NCBI RefSeq assembly: GCF_018326265.1
Contig: NZ_AP023360.1
Span: 2,967,501-3,031,500 of the forward strand
Reading direction: 5' to 3'
DNA from: Catellatospora sp. IY07-71
Lineage (GTDB): Bacteria; Actinomycetota; Actinomycetes; Mycobacteriales; Micromonosporaceae
Length of the DNA stretch: 64,000 nucleotides
Shown: piece by piece, positions 25,594-33,724 of the stretch
How positions within the stretch are numbered: position 1 is the first letter of the stretch
Layout: the number at the start of each line of letters is the position of its first letter
Notes under the pieces: model-generated
What the model was told of the DNA's origin: nothing
What the model saw: the letters and a program-made list of their open reading frames with translations, nothing else
Database searches by the model: none
Position numbers and translations under genes: made by a program

Positions 25594-25839
25594 TCAGGTG
25601 ACGTACGGGCAGTGGCGGCAGCCGCGGGTGCAGCAGAAGCCGCGCTTGGCCAGGAACGCCGCGCTGAGGACGAACAGGCCGGTGGCCGGGTCGAGGTAGC
25701 CGGGGGTGCCGTCGCGCAGCGCCTCGGCGTGCTTCGCGAGGATCTCGGCGCGGCCGGGGTGATCGGGGCGCAGCCGGGACGGGTGCGGTTCGTCGAGCTC
25801 GCGCGGCGCCAGGGTCCACCGGCTGCGGGGTTCGGCCAT
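25594..25839 (-). CDS. Small cysteine-rich DUF5522 protein
   Basis: The 81-residue protein has the DUF5522 signature near its C-terminus: GYLDPATGLFVLSAAFLAKR followed by GFCCTRGCRHCPY. The cysteine cluster looks like a metal- or cluster-binding site. The function is unknown. ATG 25839 lies 6 nt after TATCGT, a leaderless-type start. Repeat C1 follows its stop closely. Confidence 0.78.
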   Translation of the reverse strand: MAEPRSRWTLAPRELDEPHPSRLRPDHPGRAEILAKHAEALRDGTPGYLDPATGLFVLSAAFLAKRGFCCTRGCRHCPYVT

Positions 25840-25930
25840 CCGGCGACGATACCCGCACCCGCGCCCCGGCCCGGTGCCTGCCGAATGCCTTCCGCCGCCG
25901 GGCCGGGGCGTTCCGCCCCCCCCATCGATA

Positions 25931-25989
25931 GACGCTGGCCTATCACGTCGCCTGGCTCGAGATCGAATGCGATGTGATAGGCCAACGTC
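25931..25989. repeat. Hairpin in divergent intergenic region, single copy
   Basis: GACGCTGGCCTATCACGTCGC (21 nt, 25931-25951) pairs with 25969-25989 at 19 of 21 positions around a 17-nt loop. It lies between the divergent DUF5522 and GNAT genes, so it is not a terminator for either and could be an operator or a repeat relative. Confidence 0.7.
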
Positions 25990-26041
25990 AATGGCAAAAC
26001 GCGGCGGATGCGCAGCGGGGCGGGCGGGTAGCGTGCCGGGC

Positions 26042-26521
26042 GTGATCGAGGCGCGGGGTGCGGTGGCGGCGGATGCGGTGGAGCTGGTCAGGCTGCGGGC
26101 GGTGATGCTCGGGTCGATGCACGGGCGGCCGCCGGAGCCGGGCGCGTGGCAGGACGAGGCCGTCGCCACGCTGCGGGAGCGGCTGGACCGCCCGGCCGCG
26201 ACGATGGCGGCGTACGTGGTGGACGCGCCGGACGGCCCCGGGCTGGCGGCTTGTGCCGTGGGCACGATCGACCGGCGGCTGGGCGGCCCGGAGAACCCGT
26301 CGGGGCTGACCGGCTACGTGTTCAACGTGGTGACCGACGAGGCGTACCGGCGGCGCGGGTACTCGCGCGCCTGCATGACCGCGCTGCTGGGCTGGTTCGC
26401 CGAGCGTGGGGTGCCGAAGGTGGACCTGCGGGCGTCGCCGGACGGCGAGCCGCTCTACCTCTCGCTGGGCTTCGTGCCGATGACGGGCCCGATGCTGCGC
26501 CTGTCCGCCGGGCGGAGCTGA
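26042..26521 (+). CDS. GNAT-family N-acetyltransferase
   Basis: The 159-residue protein has the GNAT core: GYVFNVVTDEAYRRRGYSRA is beta-4 followed by the acetyl-CoA pyrophosphate loop (RRRGYS), and DGEPLYLSLGFVPM is the C-terminal part. It transfers acetyl from acetyl-CoA to an unknown amine. GTG 26042 lies 7 nt after TAGCGT, so the mRNA is probably leaderless. Confidence 0.85.
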   Translation: MIEARGAVAADAVELVRLRAVMLGSMHGRPPEPGAWQDEAVATLRERLDRPAATMAAYVVDAPDGPGLAACAVGTIDRRLGGPENPSGLTGYVFNVVTDEAYRRRGYSRACMTALLGWFAERGVPKVDLRASPDGEPLYLSLGFVPMTGPMLRLSAGRS

Positions 26522-26675
26522 TCCCCCGAAGCCCGTTCGCGCATGTGCGGTCGGAGGACGCGGCGATAACGGCCGGGTGTGATGATGTCGCCAGATCTCA
26601 GCCGCGCCGGCGGAGGGGTCCCACGAGGTCCCCGCACGCGGCGCAACGACGCTGGGCACGACCTGGAGCGTCGGG

Positions 26676-26709
26676 CGGGACCTGTCTCTGCATGGTGAGG
26701 CAGGTCCCG
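26676..26709. terminator. Hairpin terminator between converging genes
   Basis: Arms CGGGACCTG (26676-26684) and CAGGTCCCG (26701-26709) are perfect, extended inwards by CTC/GAG after one mismatch. It lies in a 258-bp gap between converging genes; I see nothing else in that gap. Confidence 0.55.
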
Positions 26710-26779
26710 GTCCGTACCCGCCCCGCGACCATCCGGCAGCGCGTTGAGCAGGCTCTTCCTCCACGGAGAACGCGCCGGG

Positions 26780-27568
26780 CTACGGCTCGTCGCGCTGCGC
26801 GAGCCGGCGAAGGTGCCCACCCTTGCGGGGACGGGGGAGGGTGCCGGGTTGCAGGCCGAGTCTGCCGGTGAGCACGGCACGGGCGTGCAGGCGGGTGCCG
26901 GGGGCGGGCACGGCGGGCAGGGCCGCGGCGGGGGCGGCCACGTCGAGTTCCAGGCCGGGGCGGATGCGCAGGCGCAGCCAGTGGAAGCTGTCGCCGGTGA
27001 GGCCGTTGGTACGCAGTTCGGCGGCGCGCACCGTGCCGCGCAGCGCGGTGCGCGGGCTCGGGGTCCAGGTCGCGGGGGCGTGCGCGGGCCGCACCAGATC
27101 GTCGCAGACCAGGCCGAGGTGGGGCGGGAGGTCGGCGGCCGGTTCCGGCGGGCGGTCCGGGGCGGACGAGGCGGTCTCGGCGAGCGCGGACAACACGATC
27201 TGTCCGCGGGCCAGCCAGCCACCGGCGACGTGCAGCACCGAGTGGTCCTCCAGGTGCACCGCGATCGGGCAGATCAGGTCGCCGTCGGCGTCGTCGAGCA
27301 GGTCCATCACCGCGGTGCGGTCGTCGATGAGCCGGATGTTGCCGCAGGGCACCGCGACCGCGCCGCCTGCCAGCGAGGGCTGCACCTGGTGGACGCGGCC
27401 CCAGCGGGAACGGGCGACCACCCGCGCGCCGGACGGGTCGGTCCAGACATGGTCGCAGTGGCGGCGGTTGATGGGCACGGCCACCGCCGCGGAGACGACC
27501 GACATCGTGAAGCGGGACAGGTCCTCCCGCGCGAGGTCGACGCCGATCGACGCGAAATGGGTCGTCAC
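26780..27568 (-). CDS. Hypothetical protein
   Basis: I do not recognise this 262-residue protein. It has no signal peptide or membrane helix. The N-terminal half is beta-rich with DPSGARVVARSRWGRVHQVQ, then an acidic stretch DLLDDADGDLICP, and a C-terminal half from about 150 (FHWLRLRIRPGLELDVAAP) that might be a second small beta domain. GTG 27568 is preceded by GAGAGGG. Codon usage is like its neighbours. The tail is basic. Confidence 0.6.
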   Translation of the reverse strand: MTTHFASIGVDLAREDLSRFTMSVVSAAVAVPINRRHCDHVWTDPSGARVVARSRWGRVHQVQPSLAGGAVAVPCGNIRLIDDRTAVMDLLDDADGDLICPIAVHLEDHSVLHVAGGWLARGQIVLSALAETASSAPDRPPEPAADLPPHLGLVCDDLVRPAHAPATWTPSPRTALRGTVRAAELRTNGLTGDSFHWLRLRIRPGLELDVAAPAAALPAVPAPGTRLHARAVLTGRLGLQPGTLPRPRKGGHLRRLAQRDEP

Positions 27569-27684
27569 CTTGCCCTCTCCGATGCGTTCGCACGATCCTC
27601 CAACGTACCCCGCGACCGAGGGCTGTCACGGTAACCGCGCCACGTTAGGGTGGGCGTCGGCGTACGCGGGAAACGGAGGCAGAG

Positions 27685-27924
27685 ATGTTCTGGTGGAGGA
27701 GGCGAAAGGCGGCCGCCGGCAAGTGGATTGTCGTGGTCAGCAGCGTTCGTCCGCTTGACCCGAATGGCGGTGGCCGGGACGAACTGCGCTGGCCGGAGCA
27801 GCGTTCCGCAGAGCACACCGCGGACTCCCGCGACGCCGCGGACGACATCGCCGCCCGGCTCGTCGCCGGGCAGGGCGTCCAGCAGGGCCGGGACCGGGTG
27901 AAGGTGCTCTTCACGGGCCACTGA
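27685..27924 (+). CDS. Small hypothetical protein
   Basis: The 79-residue product starts MFWWRRRKAAAGKWIVVVSS and continues with an acidic, helix-prone middle (SRDAADDIAARLVAGQGVQ). GGAGG at 27676-27680 precedes ATG 27685 at good spacing, which supports translation. I do not recognise a family. Confidence 0.5.
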   Translation: MFWWRRRKAAAGKWIVVVSSVRPLDPNGGGRDELRWPEQRSAEHTADSRDAADDIAARLVAGQGVQQGRDRVKVLFTGH

Positions 27925-27953
27925 CCCGTCCGGAAGGGACGGTCCGCGGGCGG

Positions 27954-28187
27954 CTAGCGGGCGGGGCGCAGCCGCCGCGGATCCGGGTCGCGTCCGGGGA
28001 ACCGGTGCAGGAACTCGCTCTCCAGCTCCCGGCTGCGCTGGTCATGGTTGGCCAGCGCGTGCGCCGAGCCGTGCACGAACGTGTCGTGCCGGGTCCGGTG
28101 CAGCGAGGCCAGCTCCCGGTTGAGGTCATGGTTGCTGAGCGCGGCGGCCGGTATGCCGCTGCGGTCGGCGACGTCGCTCCTCGTCAT
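27954..28187 (-). CDS. DUF6158-like small protein
   Basis: The 77-residue protein has LNRELASLHRTRHDTFVHGS, then ALANHDQRSRELESEFLHRF and PGRDPDPRR, which matches a small actinobacterial family I know as DUF6158. It is helical, charged and probably cytoplasmic; the function is unknown. CCGGAGG lies 6 nt before ATG 28187. It is divergent from the CBS-domain gene. Confidence 0.7.
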   Translation of the reverse strand: MTRSDVADRSGIPAAALSNHDLNRELASLHRTRHDTFVHGSAHALANHDQRSRELESEFLHRFPGRDPDPRRLRPAR

Positions 28188-28343
28188 CGGGCACCTCCGG
28201 TTGTCTCGACCGTCCCGGCCGGCCGCGGTCGGCTCGGTAGGATCACAGATGGGTCCCTACCCGCCTGGCCGCGGTGTCTCACCTCCAGTCTGGCGGGTGC
28301 GGACGCCCCGTGGCGGCGCTCTGGGCGATGAGGGGGTACGCCG

Positions 28344-29102
28344 ATGACGGGCCGGATCGTGCACGACGTGATGTCGGCGCCCGTCGTGAGCGTGGGCGTG
28401 GCGACGCCGTACCGGGAGATCGTCGATCTGCTCGCCGAGCACGGGGTGAGCGCGGTCCCGGTGCTGGACCCGGGCGGGACCGTGGTCGGCATCGTCTCCG
28501 AGGCGGACCTGCTGCACAAGCTGGCCCTGGGCGGTGAGGAGCCGCAGCGGCGGCTGTTCGAGCGCCGGCAGCGCGCGGTGCGGCGGGCCAAGGCCGAGGG
28601 CGACACCGCCGGGGATCTGATGACCAGCCCGGTGGTGACCGTCCCGGCCGCCGCGAGCGTGGTGCAGGCCGCCAAGATCATGGAGAACGAGCAGCTCAAG
28701 CGGCTGCCGGTGGTGGACGCCGACGGCAGCCTGGTCGGCATCGTGTCCCGGCGGGACCTGCTGCGCACCTACCGCCGGTCCGACGAGGCGATCCGGCACG
28801 ACGTCCTGCACGACATCATCCAGGGCATGCTGTTCACCGGGCCGCCGGAGATGGACGTGGCGGTGGCCGACGGCATCGTGACGCTGACCGGCCGCACCGA
28901 CCGGCGCAGCACCGCGCAGATCGCCGAGCGGCTGGTGCACGGCGTGCCCGGTGTGGTCGACGTGTCGAGCGAGCTGATCTACGAGTACGACGACACTCCC
29001 GACCTGAAGCGCCACTACGACTTCGACGCCGAGGTCGGCGGCCCTAAGCAGCCCCGCGACGGCACGGTCTGGGTGAAGGCGCCGGGCGAACGCAACGATT
29101 GA
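28344..29102 (+). CDS. CBS-domain pair with C-terminal BON domain
   Basis: This 252-residue protein has two CBS domains (about 8-62 and 93-145; VLDPGGTVVGIVSEADLL and VVDADGSLVGIVSRRDLL) and a BON domain (about 155-215, VADGIVTLTGRTDRRSTAQI). CBS pairs bind adenine nucleotides, and BON domains are thought to contact membranes or lipids. This combination is common in actinobacteria near stress and dormancy genes. GAGGGGG precedes ATG 28344. Confidence 0.88.
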   Translation: MTGRIVHDVMSAPVVSVGVATPYREIVDLLAEHGVSAVPVLDPGGTVVGIVSEADLLHKLALGGEEPQRRLFERRQRAVRRAKAEGDTAGDLMTSPVVTVPAAASVVQAAKIMENEQLKRLPVVDADGSLVGIVSRRDLLRTYRRSDEAIRHDVLHDIIQGMLFTGPPEMDVAVADGIVTLTGRTDRRSTAQIAERLVHGVPGVVDVSSELIYEYDDTPDLKRHYDFDAEVGGPKQPRDGTVWVKAPGERND

Positions 29103-29132
29103 GTGGCGGCCGCGAGTGAGCAGGAGAGCGTG

Positions 29133-29321
29133 ATGCCGATCCAGCGCGAGATGCGCAGCAAGCTGCGCTACCAGTCCGCCGAGACCAAGGATCAGCTGCT
29201 GGGCATGGCCAAGCGGCTGAACATCAGCGGTCGCTGGCACATGACCAAGGCGGAGCTGGTACGCGCCATCGAGAAGGCCAATAATCAGGCAAAACGCCGT
29301 AACACCCGCGAGAGGGACTGA
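29133..29321 (+). CDS. Small Rho_N/SAP-like domain protein
   Basis: The 62-residue protein contains KDQLLGMAKRLNISGRWHMT and KAELVRAIEKA, a helix-extended loop-helix like the Rho N-terminal or SAP fold, with basic ends (KAN..AKRRNTRER). It probably binds nucleic acid. ATG 29133 is chosen for the GGAGA ahead of it; a GTG at 29103 adds 10 residues and would abut the CBS stop. It is probably cotranscribed with the CBS-BON gene. Confidence 0.75.
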   Translation: MPIQREMRSKLRYQSAETKDQLLGMAKRLNISGRWHMTKAELVRAIEKANNQAKRRNTRERD

Positions 29322-29341
29322 TCAGGGCGTAACCTCAGGCC

Positions 29342-29857
29342 GTGCTCAACCCACTGCGGACCTGGGACCTGAGTCCCAGCTCGCCCGTGCTGGCCGAGCT
29401 GGCCGAGCTGTACGCCGGCAACGCCGACTACCACCGGCTCAGCGGCGACTTCGGCGACCGCCCGGAAGAGGTGACCGCGGCGCAGGTCGCCGCGGCGCTG
29501 GATGCCGAGCTGGCCGAGCCCGGGGTGGAGGTGCTGCTGGCCCGCACCGGCGGGGACGGCGGCGGGCCGCTGACCGGCGTGGTGGCGGTGCTGGACACCC
29601 ATCCCGCCGACGGCCTGCCCTGGATCGGGCTGCTGCTGGTCGACGCCCGGCGGCGGGGCCGCGGGCTGGGCCGGGCGGTGGCCGAGGAGGTGCACGACCG
29701 GTTGCGCGGGCAGGGCCGCCCCGCGGTGCGCCTGGCCGTGCTGGAGAACAACGCCGCGGCGCTGGCGTTCTGGAGCGCGCTGGGCTACGCCGAGATCGAC
29801 CGGCGGCCCGACCGGCAGGCGGGGCGCGACTGCGTCGTCATGCACCGGCCCCTGTAA
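29342..29857 (+). CDS. GNAT-family N-acetyltransferase
   Basis: The 171-residue protein has a typical GNAT core: WIGLLLVDARRRGRGLGRAV with the acetyl-CoA loop RRRGRGLG, then VRLAVLENNAAALAFWSALG and YAEIDRR. The substrate is unknown. GTG 29342 lies 6 nt after TAACCT (29330-29335), so it likely has its own leaderless promoter although it follows the Rho_N-like gene closely. Confidence 0.88.
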   Translation: MLNPLRTWDLSPSSPVLAELAELYAGNADYHRLSGDFGDRPEEVTAAQVAAALDAELAEPGVEVLLARTGGDGGGPLTGVVAVLDTHPADGLPWIGLLLVDARRRGRGLGRAVAEEVHDRLRGQGRPAVRLAVLENNAAALAFWSALGYAEIDRRPDRQAGRDCVVMHRPL

Positions 29858-29880
29858 GCGCTCTCCCGTAGGCTGATCCG

Positions 29881-30867
29881 GTGCAGCAACGAATCCTCGG
29901 CCGGACCGGCCGGAACGTGGGCGTGATCGGGCTCGGCGCGTGGCAGCTCGGCGCGGACTGGGGCAGCGTCAGCGAGGACGACGCCCTGGCGGTGCTCGAC
30001 GCGGCGGTCGCCGCGGGCGTGAACTTCATCGACACCGCGGACGTGTACGGCGACGGCCGCAGCGAGCAGCTGATCGGCCGCTTCGTCCGTGAGCGGGGAG
30101 CGGGTGTGCCGCTCACCGTGGCCACCAAGATGGGCCGCCGGGTCGCCCAGGAGCCCGGCAACTACGTGATGGACAACTTCCGGGCCTGGAACGACCGGTC
30201 GCGGGCCAACCTCGGCGTGGACACGCTGGACCTGGTCCAGCTGCACTGCCCGCCGACGGCCGTGTACTCGGCCGACGCCGTCTTCGACGCCCTGGACACC
30301 CTCGTCGAGGAGAAGCGTTTCGCCGCGTACGGCGTCAGCGTGGAGACCTGCGACGAGGCGCTGGCCGCGATCGCCCGGCCGAACGTGGCCAGCGTCCAGA
30401 TCATCCTCAACGCGCTGCGGCTCAAGCCGCTGGAGCGGGTGCTGCCCGCCGCCGCGGCCGCCGGGGTGGGCATCATCGCCCGGGTGCCGCTGGCCAGCGG
30501 CCTGCTGTCCGGGCGCTACGACGAGCACACCACGTTCGGGCCGGACGACCACCGCACGTACAACCGGCACGGCGAGGCGTTCGACGTCGGCGAGACCTTC
30601 TCCGGCGTGGACTTCGCGACCGGTCTGGCGGCGGTGCGCCGCCTCGCCCCGCTGGTCCCGCCCGGCGCCACCATGGCCCAGTTCGCGCTGCGCTGGATCA
30701 TCGACCAGCCCGGCGTCAGCGTGGTCATCCCCGGCGCCCGCAACGCCGGCCAGGCCCGCGCCAACGCCGCCGCCGCCGACCTGCCCGCCCTCACCCCCGA
30801 CCAGTTCGCCCTGGTCACCGAGGTCTACGACGACCTCATCCGCCCCCAGCTCCACCACCGCTGGTAA
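29881..30867 (+). CDS. Aldo/keto reductase
   Basis: The 328-residue protein has the AKR pattern: FIDTADVYGDGRSEQLIGRF with catalytic Asp and Tyr, TVATKMGRR with the catalytic Lys, VQLHCPP with the catalytic His, and a C-terminal NADPH-binding segment (SVVIPGARNAGQARANAAA). It reduces carbonyls with NADPH; the substrate is not evident. GTG 29881 is 6 nt after TAGGCT (leaderless). Family E hairpin E2 follows the stop. Confidence 0.9.
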   Translation: MQQRILGRTGRNVGVIGLGAWQLGADWGSVSEDDALAVLDAAVAAGVNFIDTADVYGDGRSEQLIGRFVRERGAGVPLTVATKMGRRVAQEPGNYVMDNFRAWNDRSRANLGVDTLDLVQLHCPPTAVYSADAVFDALDTLVEEKRFAAYGVSVETCDEALAAIARPNVASVQIILNALRLKPLERVLPAAAAAGVGIIARVPLASGLLSGRYDEHTTFGPDDHRTYNRHGEAFDVGETFSGVDFATGLAAVRRLAPLVPPGATMAQFALRWIIDQPGVSVVIPGARNAGQARANAAAADLPALTPDQFALVTEVYDDLIRPQLHHRW

Positions 30868-30875
30868 CTGATGAA

Positions 30876-30923
30876 AGGAAGGGCACCTTCTTATCGCTTT
30901 GCGATGTAGAAGGTGCCCTTCCT
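30876..30923. repeat. Hairpin repeat family E, copy 2
   Basis: Perfect 16-bp arms AGGAAGGGCACCTTCT (30876-30891) and 30908-30923 enclose an inner stem ATCGC/GCGAT with a TTT loop. It lies between two converging genes, and its right edge overlaps the TAG stop (30924-30922) of the ABC exporter gene. On its position it is a good bidirectional terminator. Confidence 0.88.
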
Positions 30924-32724
30924 AACTCACCTGGTAGCCGGCGGCCTGGCGGGCGAACAGCCGTGCGTACTCGCCATCCGTCGTGACCAGGCCGTCGTGG
31001 GTGCCCCGCTCGGCGATCTCGCCGTCGCGCAGCACCACGATGAGGTCGGCCTCGCGGACGGTGTTGAGCCGGTGCGAGATCAGCAGGCTGGTGCGCCCGG
31101 CGCGGTGCGCGCGCAGCCGATCGGTGATCTCGGCCTCGGCCTCGGCGTCCAGGCCGGAGCTGGGCTCGTCCAGAATGAGCAGGTCGCTGTCCTCGCGCAG
31201 CAGCGCGCGGGCGAGCGCGACCCGCTGCCACTGCCCGCCGGACAGCTCCACCCCGGTGTCGGGATCGTCCCGGTCTGCGGCGTCCAGATAAACCCTGGTC
31301 AGCAGAGTGTCGTAGCCGTTCGGCAGGGCGGTGAGGAGCTCGTGCGCCCCCGCTCGGCGGGCCGCCCCGGTGACGGCGGCGCGGTCGCCGAGCCGCGGCA
31401 GGTCGCCGAGGCCGATGTTCTCGGCGGCGCTGAGGTCGTACGCCATGAAGTCCTGGAACGCGACGCCCAGCCGCCGCCGCAGCTCGTCCAGCGGCAGGTC
31501 ACGCAGGTCGACCCCGTCCCAGCGGATCGCGCCGCGGGTCGGGTCGTAGAACCGGCACAGCAGCTTGACCAGGGAACTCTTGCCCGCGCCGTTGCGCCCG
31601 ACCAGCGCGACGGCCTGCCCGGCGGGCAGGGTGAGGCTCACCCCGCGCAGCACCCAGGGCAGGTCCTCCTCGTACCGGAACCACACGTCGTCGAACTCGA
31701 CGCCCTGCCGCAGCGGCGGTACGGCGGCCACGGGATGGTCCCCGGCGGGCAGGTCGGGCGGGGCCTCGGTGACGAAGCGGTAGTGCTCGAACAGCAGCAG
31801 CGCCTCGTGCGCCCGGCCCAGATTGGCGCTGGCGGCGCTCACCCCGGCCTGCACTCCGGCCAGCGCGGCGACGAACACCGACACGTCCCCGACGGTCAGC
31901 CGCCCGGCGCGCGCCGCGTCGGCCGCCCAGACCAGCCCGGCCCCCGCGACGGCCGCCCCGAGCACCCCCTGCAGGCACTGCACGGCCAGCTCGCGGCGCT
32001 CCATGCGGCGGTGTCCGGCGTGGATGCGGCGCAGCTCGCCGAGCATGCGCGCGCCGAACAGCCCGGCCAGCCCGAACAGGCGTACCTCCTTGGCGGCGGT
32101 GACGCTGGTCATCAGCTGCGCGTAGAAGAACTCGCGCCGGGTGCTGCGGCCCAGCTCGCCGAGGGTCTGCGCGCGGTGGCGGCTGAGTTTCAGCTCCGCG
32201 CGCAGCGTGGGCAGCGCGGCGGCGAGCACCACCAGCAGCATCCACGGGTTGATCGTGAGCAGCGCGGCCAGGAACGCGGCGGCGGTGGCCGCCCCGGTGG
32301 CGACGCCGATCGCGCTGGTCACGGCCTCGGCGGGGCCGGTGGGCCCGACCTCGGCGGCCAGCGACAGCCGGTCGTGGAAGCGCGGGTTCTCGAACGCGCG
32401 CAGCCCGCCCATCCGGCCCACCGCCGCGTACAGGCGTTCCCGCGCGGTCAGCCCGATCCGGCGCTGGAGTTCGGCGTCGGCATACCGGCCCAGCTCGGGT
32501 ACCAGCACCGCGGCCACCCCGGACAGGGCGAGCAGCAGCACGGGTCCGACCACCGGCGCGCCCGGCGCGACGACGCGGTCCAGCACCGTCTTCATCAGCC
32601 ACGCGGCCAGCACCGGCACGCCCGCGGCCGCGGCGGCGAGCGTGATCCGCGCGGCGAGCCAGCGGGGCGCGGCGGTGGCGGCCAGTCGCCCGGCCGCGCC
32701 GAGGGAGGCGCGCATCGCGGTCAC
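30922..32724 (-). CDS. ABC exporter (fused membrane and ATPase domains) of the graspetide-like operon
   Basis: The 600-residue protein has an N-terminal membrane domain (about 1-320) and a C-terminal ATPase: Walker A LVGRNGAGKSS, Q-loop FQDF, signature ELSGGQWQRVALARAL, Walker B LLILDEPSSGLD, H-loop ISHRLNT. There is no C39 peptidase domain, so it does not cut a leader itself. GTG 32724 overlaps the upstream stop (GTGA), showing translational coupling to the MauE-thioredoxin gene. Export of the modified peptide is the likely job. The stop overlaps hairpin E2. Confidence 0.88.
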   Translation of the reverse strand: MTAMRASLGAAGRLAATAAPRWLAARITLAAAAAGVPVLAAWLMKTVLDRVVAPGAPVVGPVLLLALSGVAAVLVPELGRYADAELQRRIGLTARERLYAAVGRMGGLRAFENPRFHDRLSLAAEVGPTGPAEAVTSAIGVATGAATAAAFLAALLTINPWMLLVVLAAALPTLRAELKLSRHRAQTLGELGRSTRREFFYAQLMTSVTAAKEVRLFGLAGLFGARMLGELRRIHAGHRRMERRELAVQCLQGVLGAAVAGAGLVWAADAARAGRLTVGDVSVFVAALAGVQAGVSAASANLGRAHEALLLFEHYRFVTEAPPDLPAGDHPVAAVPPLRQGVEFDDVWFRYEEDLPWVLRGVSLTLPAGQAVALVGRNGAGKSSLVKLLCRFYDPTRGAIRWDGVDLRDLPLDELRRRLGVAFQDFMAYDLSAAENIGLGDLPRLGDRAAVTGAARRAGAHELLTALPNGYDTLLTRVYLDAADRDDPDTGVELSGGQWQRVALARALLREDSDLLILDEPSSGLDAEAEAEITDRLRAHRAGRTSLLISHRLNTVREADLIVVLRDGEIAERGTHDGLVTTDGEYARLFARQAAGYQVS

Positions 32725-33722
32725 CCGGCGCTGCTGCTCGGCACCTTGTCCAGCACGAAGTGGCTGGCCACCACGGTGTGCCCGGACAGCAGCGCGAACG
32801 CGGGGTAGCCGTCCACACCGAAGGCGCGCGACACCGGCCCGCGCTCGGGCTCGTTGACCACCCGCGCCACCGGCGTGATGCGCTCGCACAGCGCGTCGGC
32901 GGCGCTGCCCTGCCCGAGCACGACGGCCAGCGCGTGCTCGCGCCCGCCGATCGCCTCGGCGCGGGCGAGGAAGCCGGGCAGGCTTTCGGCGCAGGCCGGG
33001 CAGCTGGGGGAGAGGAAGCCGACCAGGGTGTCGCCGTCGAGCAGGTCCGCGCTGAGCGGCTCCCCGTCCACGGTGACCGCGGTGAAGGCGGCGACCCGGC
33101 CGCCGCCGGCCGTCATGATCGGCTCGGGGTTGGCCACGCCCTCGATGCTGGCCCGCACCAGCGCCGACTGCTGCCGCAGCAGGCGCAGCACCAGCACGAT
33201 CAGTGCGGTGTTCAGCACGCAGACGCCCGCGAGCAGGGCGAGGATCGCGGGCAGGTGCGGCATGGCGGCTCCGTTCGGGGCGGGCGGGGGCGGCGGCGCG
33301 GGCCAGGCCGTCGCGGTCGCGCCCGCGGACACCGCGAGCAGCACCAGGTTGCGGACCACGTCGGCGGAGCCGGGCGGGCGGGTGGCGGTGCCGAAGCAGT
33401 GACACGCCTGGCGTACGCCGCCGCGCACCATCGCCGCGAGCACGGCCGTGAACGCGGCCAGCAGCGCGGTCGTGGCGAGCAGCGCCCCGGGCGCGAGCGC
33501 GGGCACCACCACGGCGAGCGCCAGCAGCACGGCCAGCGTCGCCTCGGCGGTGACCACGGCCGCCGCGAGCGGCCCGGCGAGCCGCTCGGGCAGCCGCAGG
33601 TTGGCGGGCAGCGAGGCGCGGAACGCGGCGTACGCGCCCGGGTCCAGCAGCTTCGCCCCGGCCGAGAAACCCAGCACACCGGCCAGCAGGAGCTGGCCGG
33701 TGACGAGCAGCTCCCAGGCCAC
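32721..33722 (-). CDS. MauE-like membrane protein fused to a thioredoxin-fold (TlpA/MauD-like) domain
   Basis: The 333-residue protein joins two redox modules. Residues 1-145 are a MauE/DoxX-like four-helix membrane domain with CHCFG (Cys107, Cys109). A further helix (about 155-180) leads to an extracytoplasmic thioredoxin-like domain with CPAC (Cys241, Cys244) and a probable cis-proline in GYP (Pro308). In methylamine-dehydrogenase systems, separate MauE and MauD proteins assist disulfide formation. Here the fusion sits 2 nt after the ATP-grasp gene and overlaps the ABC gene. It probably makes or reshuffles disulfides in the exported peptide. Confidence 0.82.
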   Translation of the reverse strand: MAWELLVTGQLLLAGVLGFSAGAKLLDPGAYAAFRASLPANLRLPERLAGPLAAAVVTAEATLAVLLALAVVVPALAPGALLATTALLAAFTAVLAAMVRGGVRQACHCFGTATRPPGSADVVRNLVLLAVSAGATATAWPAPPPPPAPNGAAMPHLPAILALLAGVCVLNTALIVLVLRLLRQQSALVRASIEGVANPEPIMTAGGGRVAAFTAVTVDGEPLSADLLDGDTLVGFLSPSCPACAESLPGFLARAEAIGGREHALAVVLGQGSAADALCERITPVARVVNEPERGPVSRAFGVDGYPAFALLSGHTVVASHFVLDKVPSSSAG

Positions 33723-33724
33723 GG

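Noticed and set aside
30922-32724. Peptidase-containing (C39) exporter that would cleave the RiPP leader
   Set aside because: The N-terminus goes straight into the membrane domain; there is no C39 domain.
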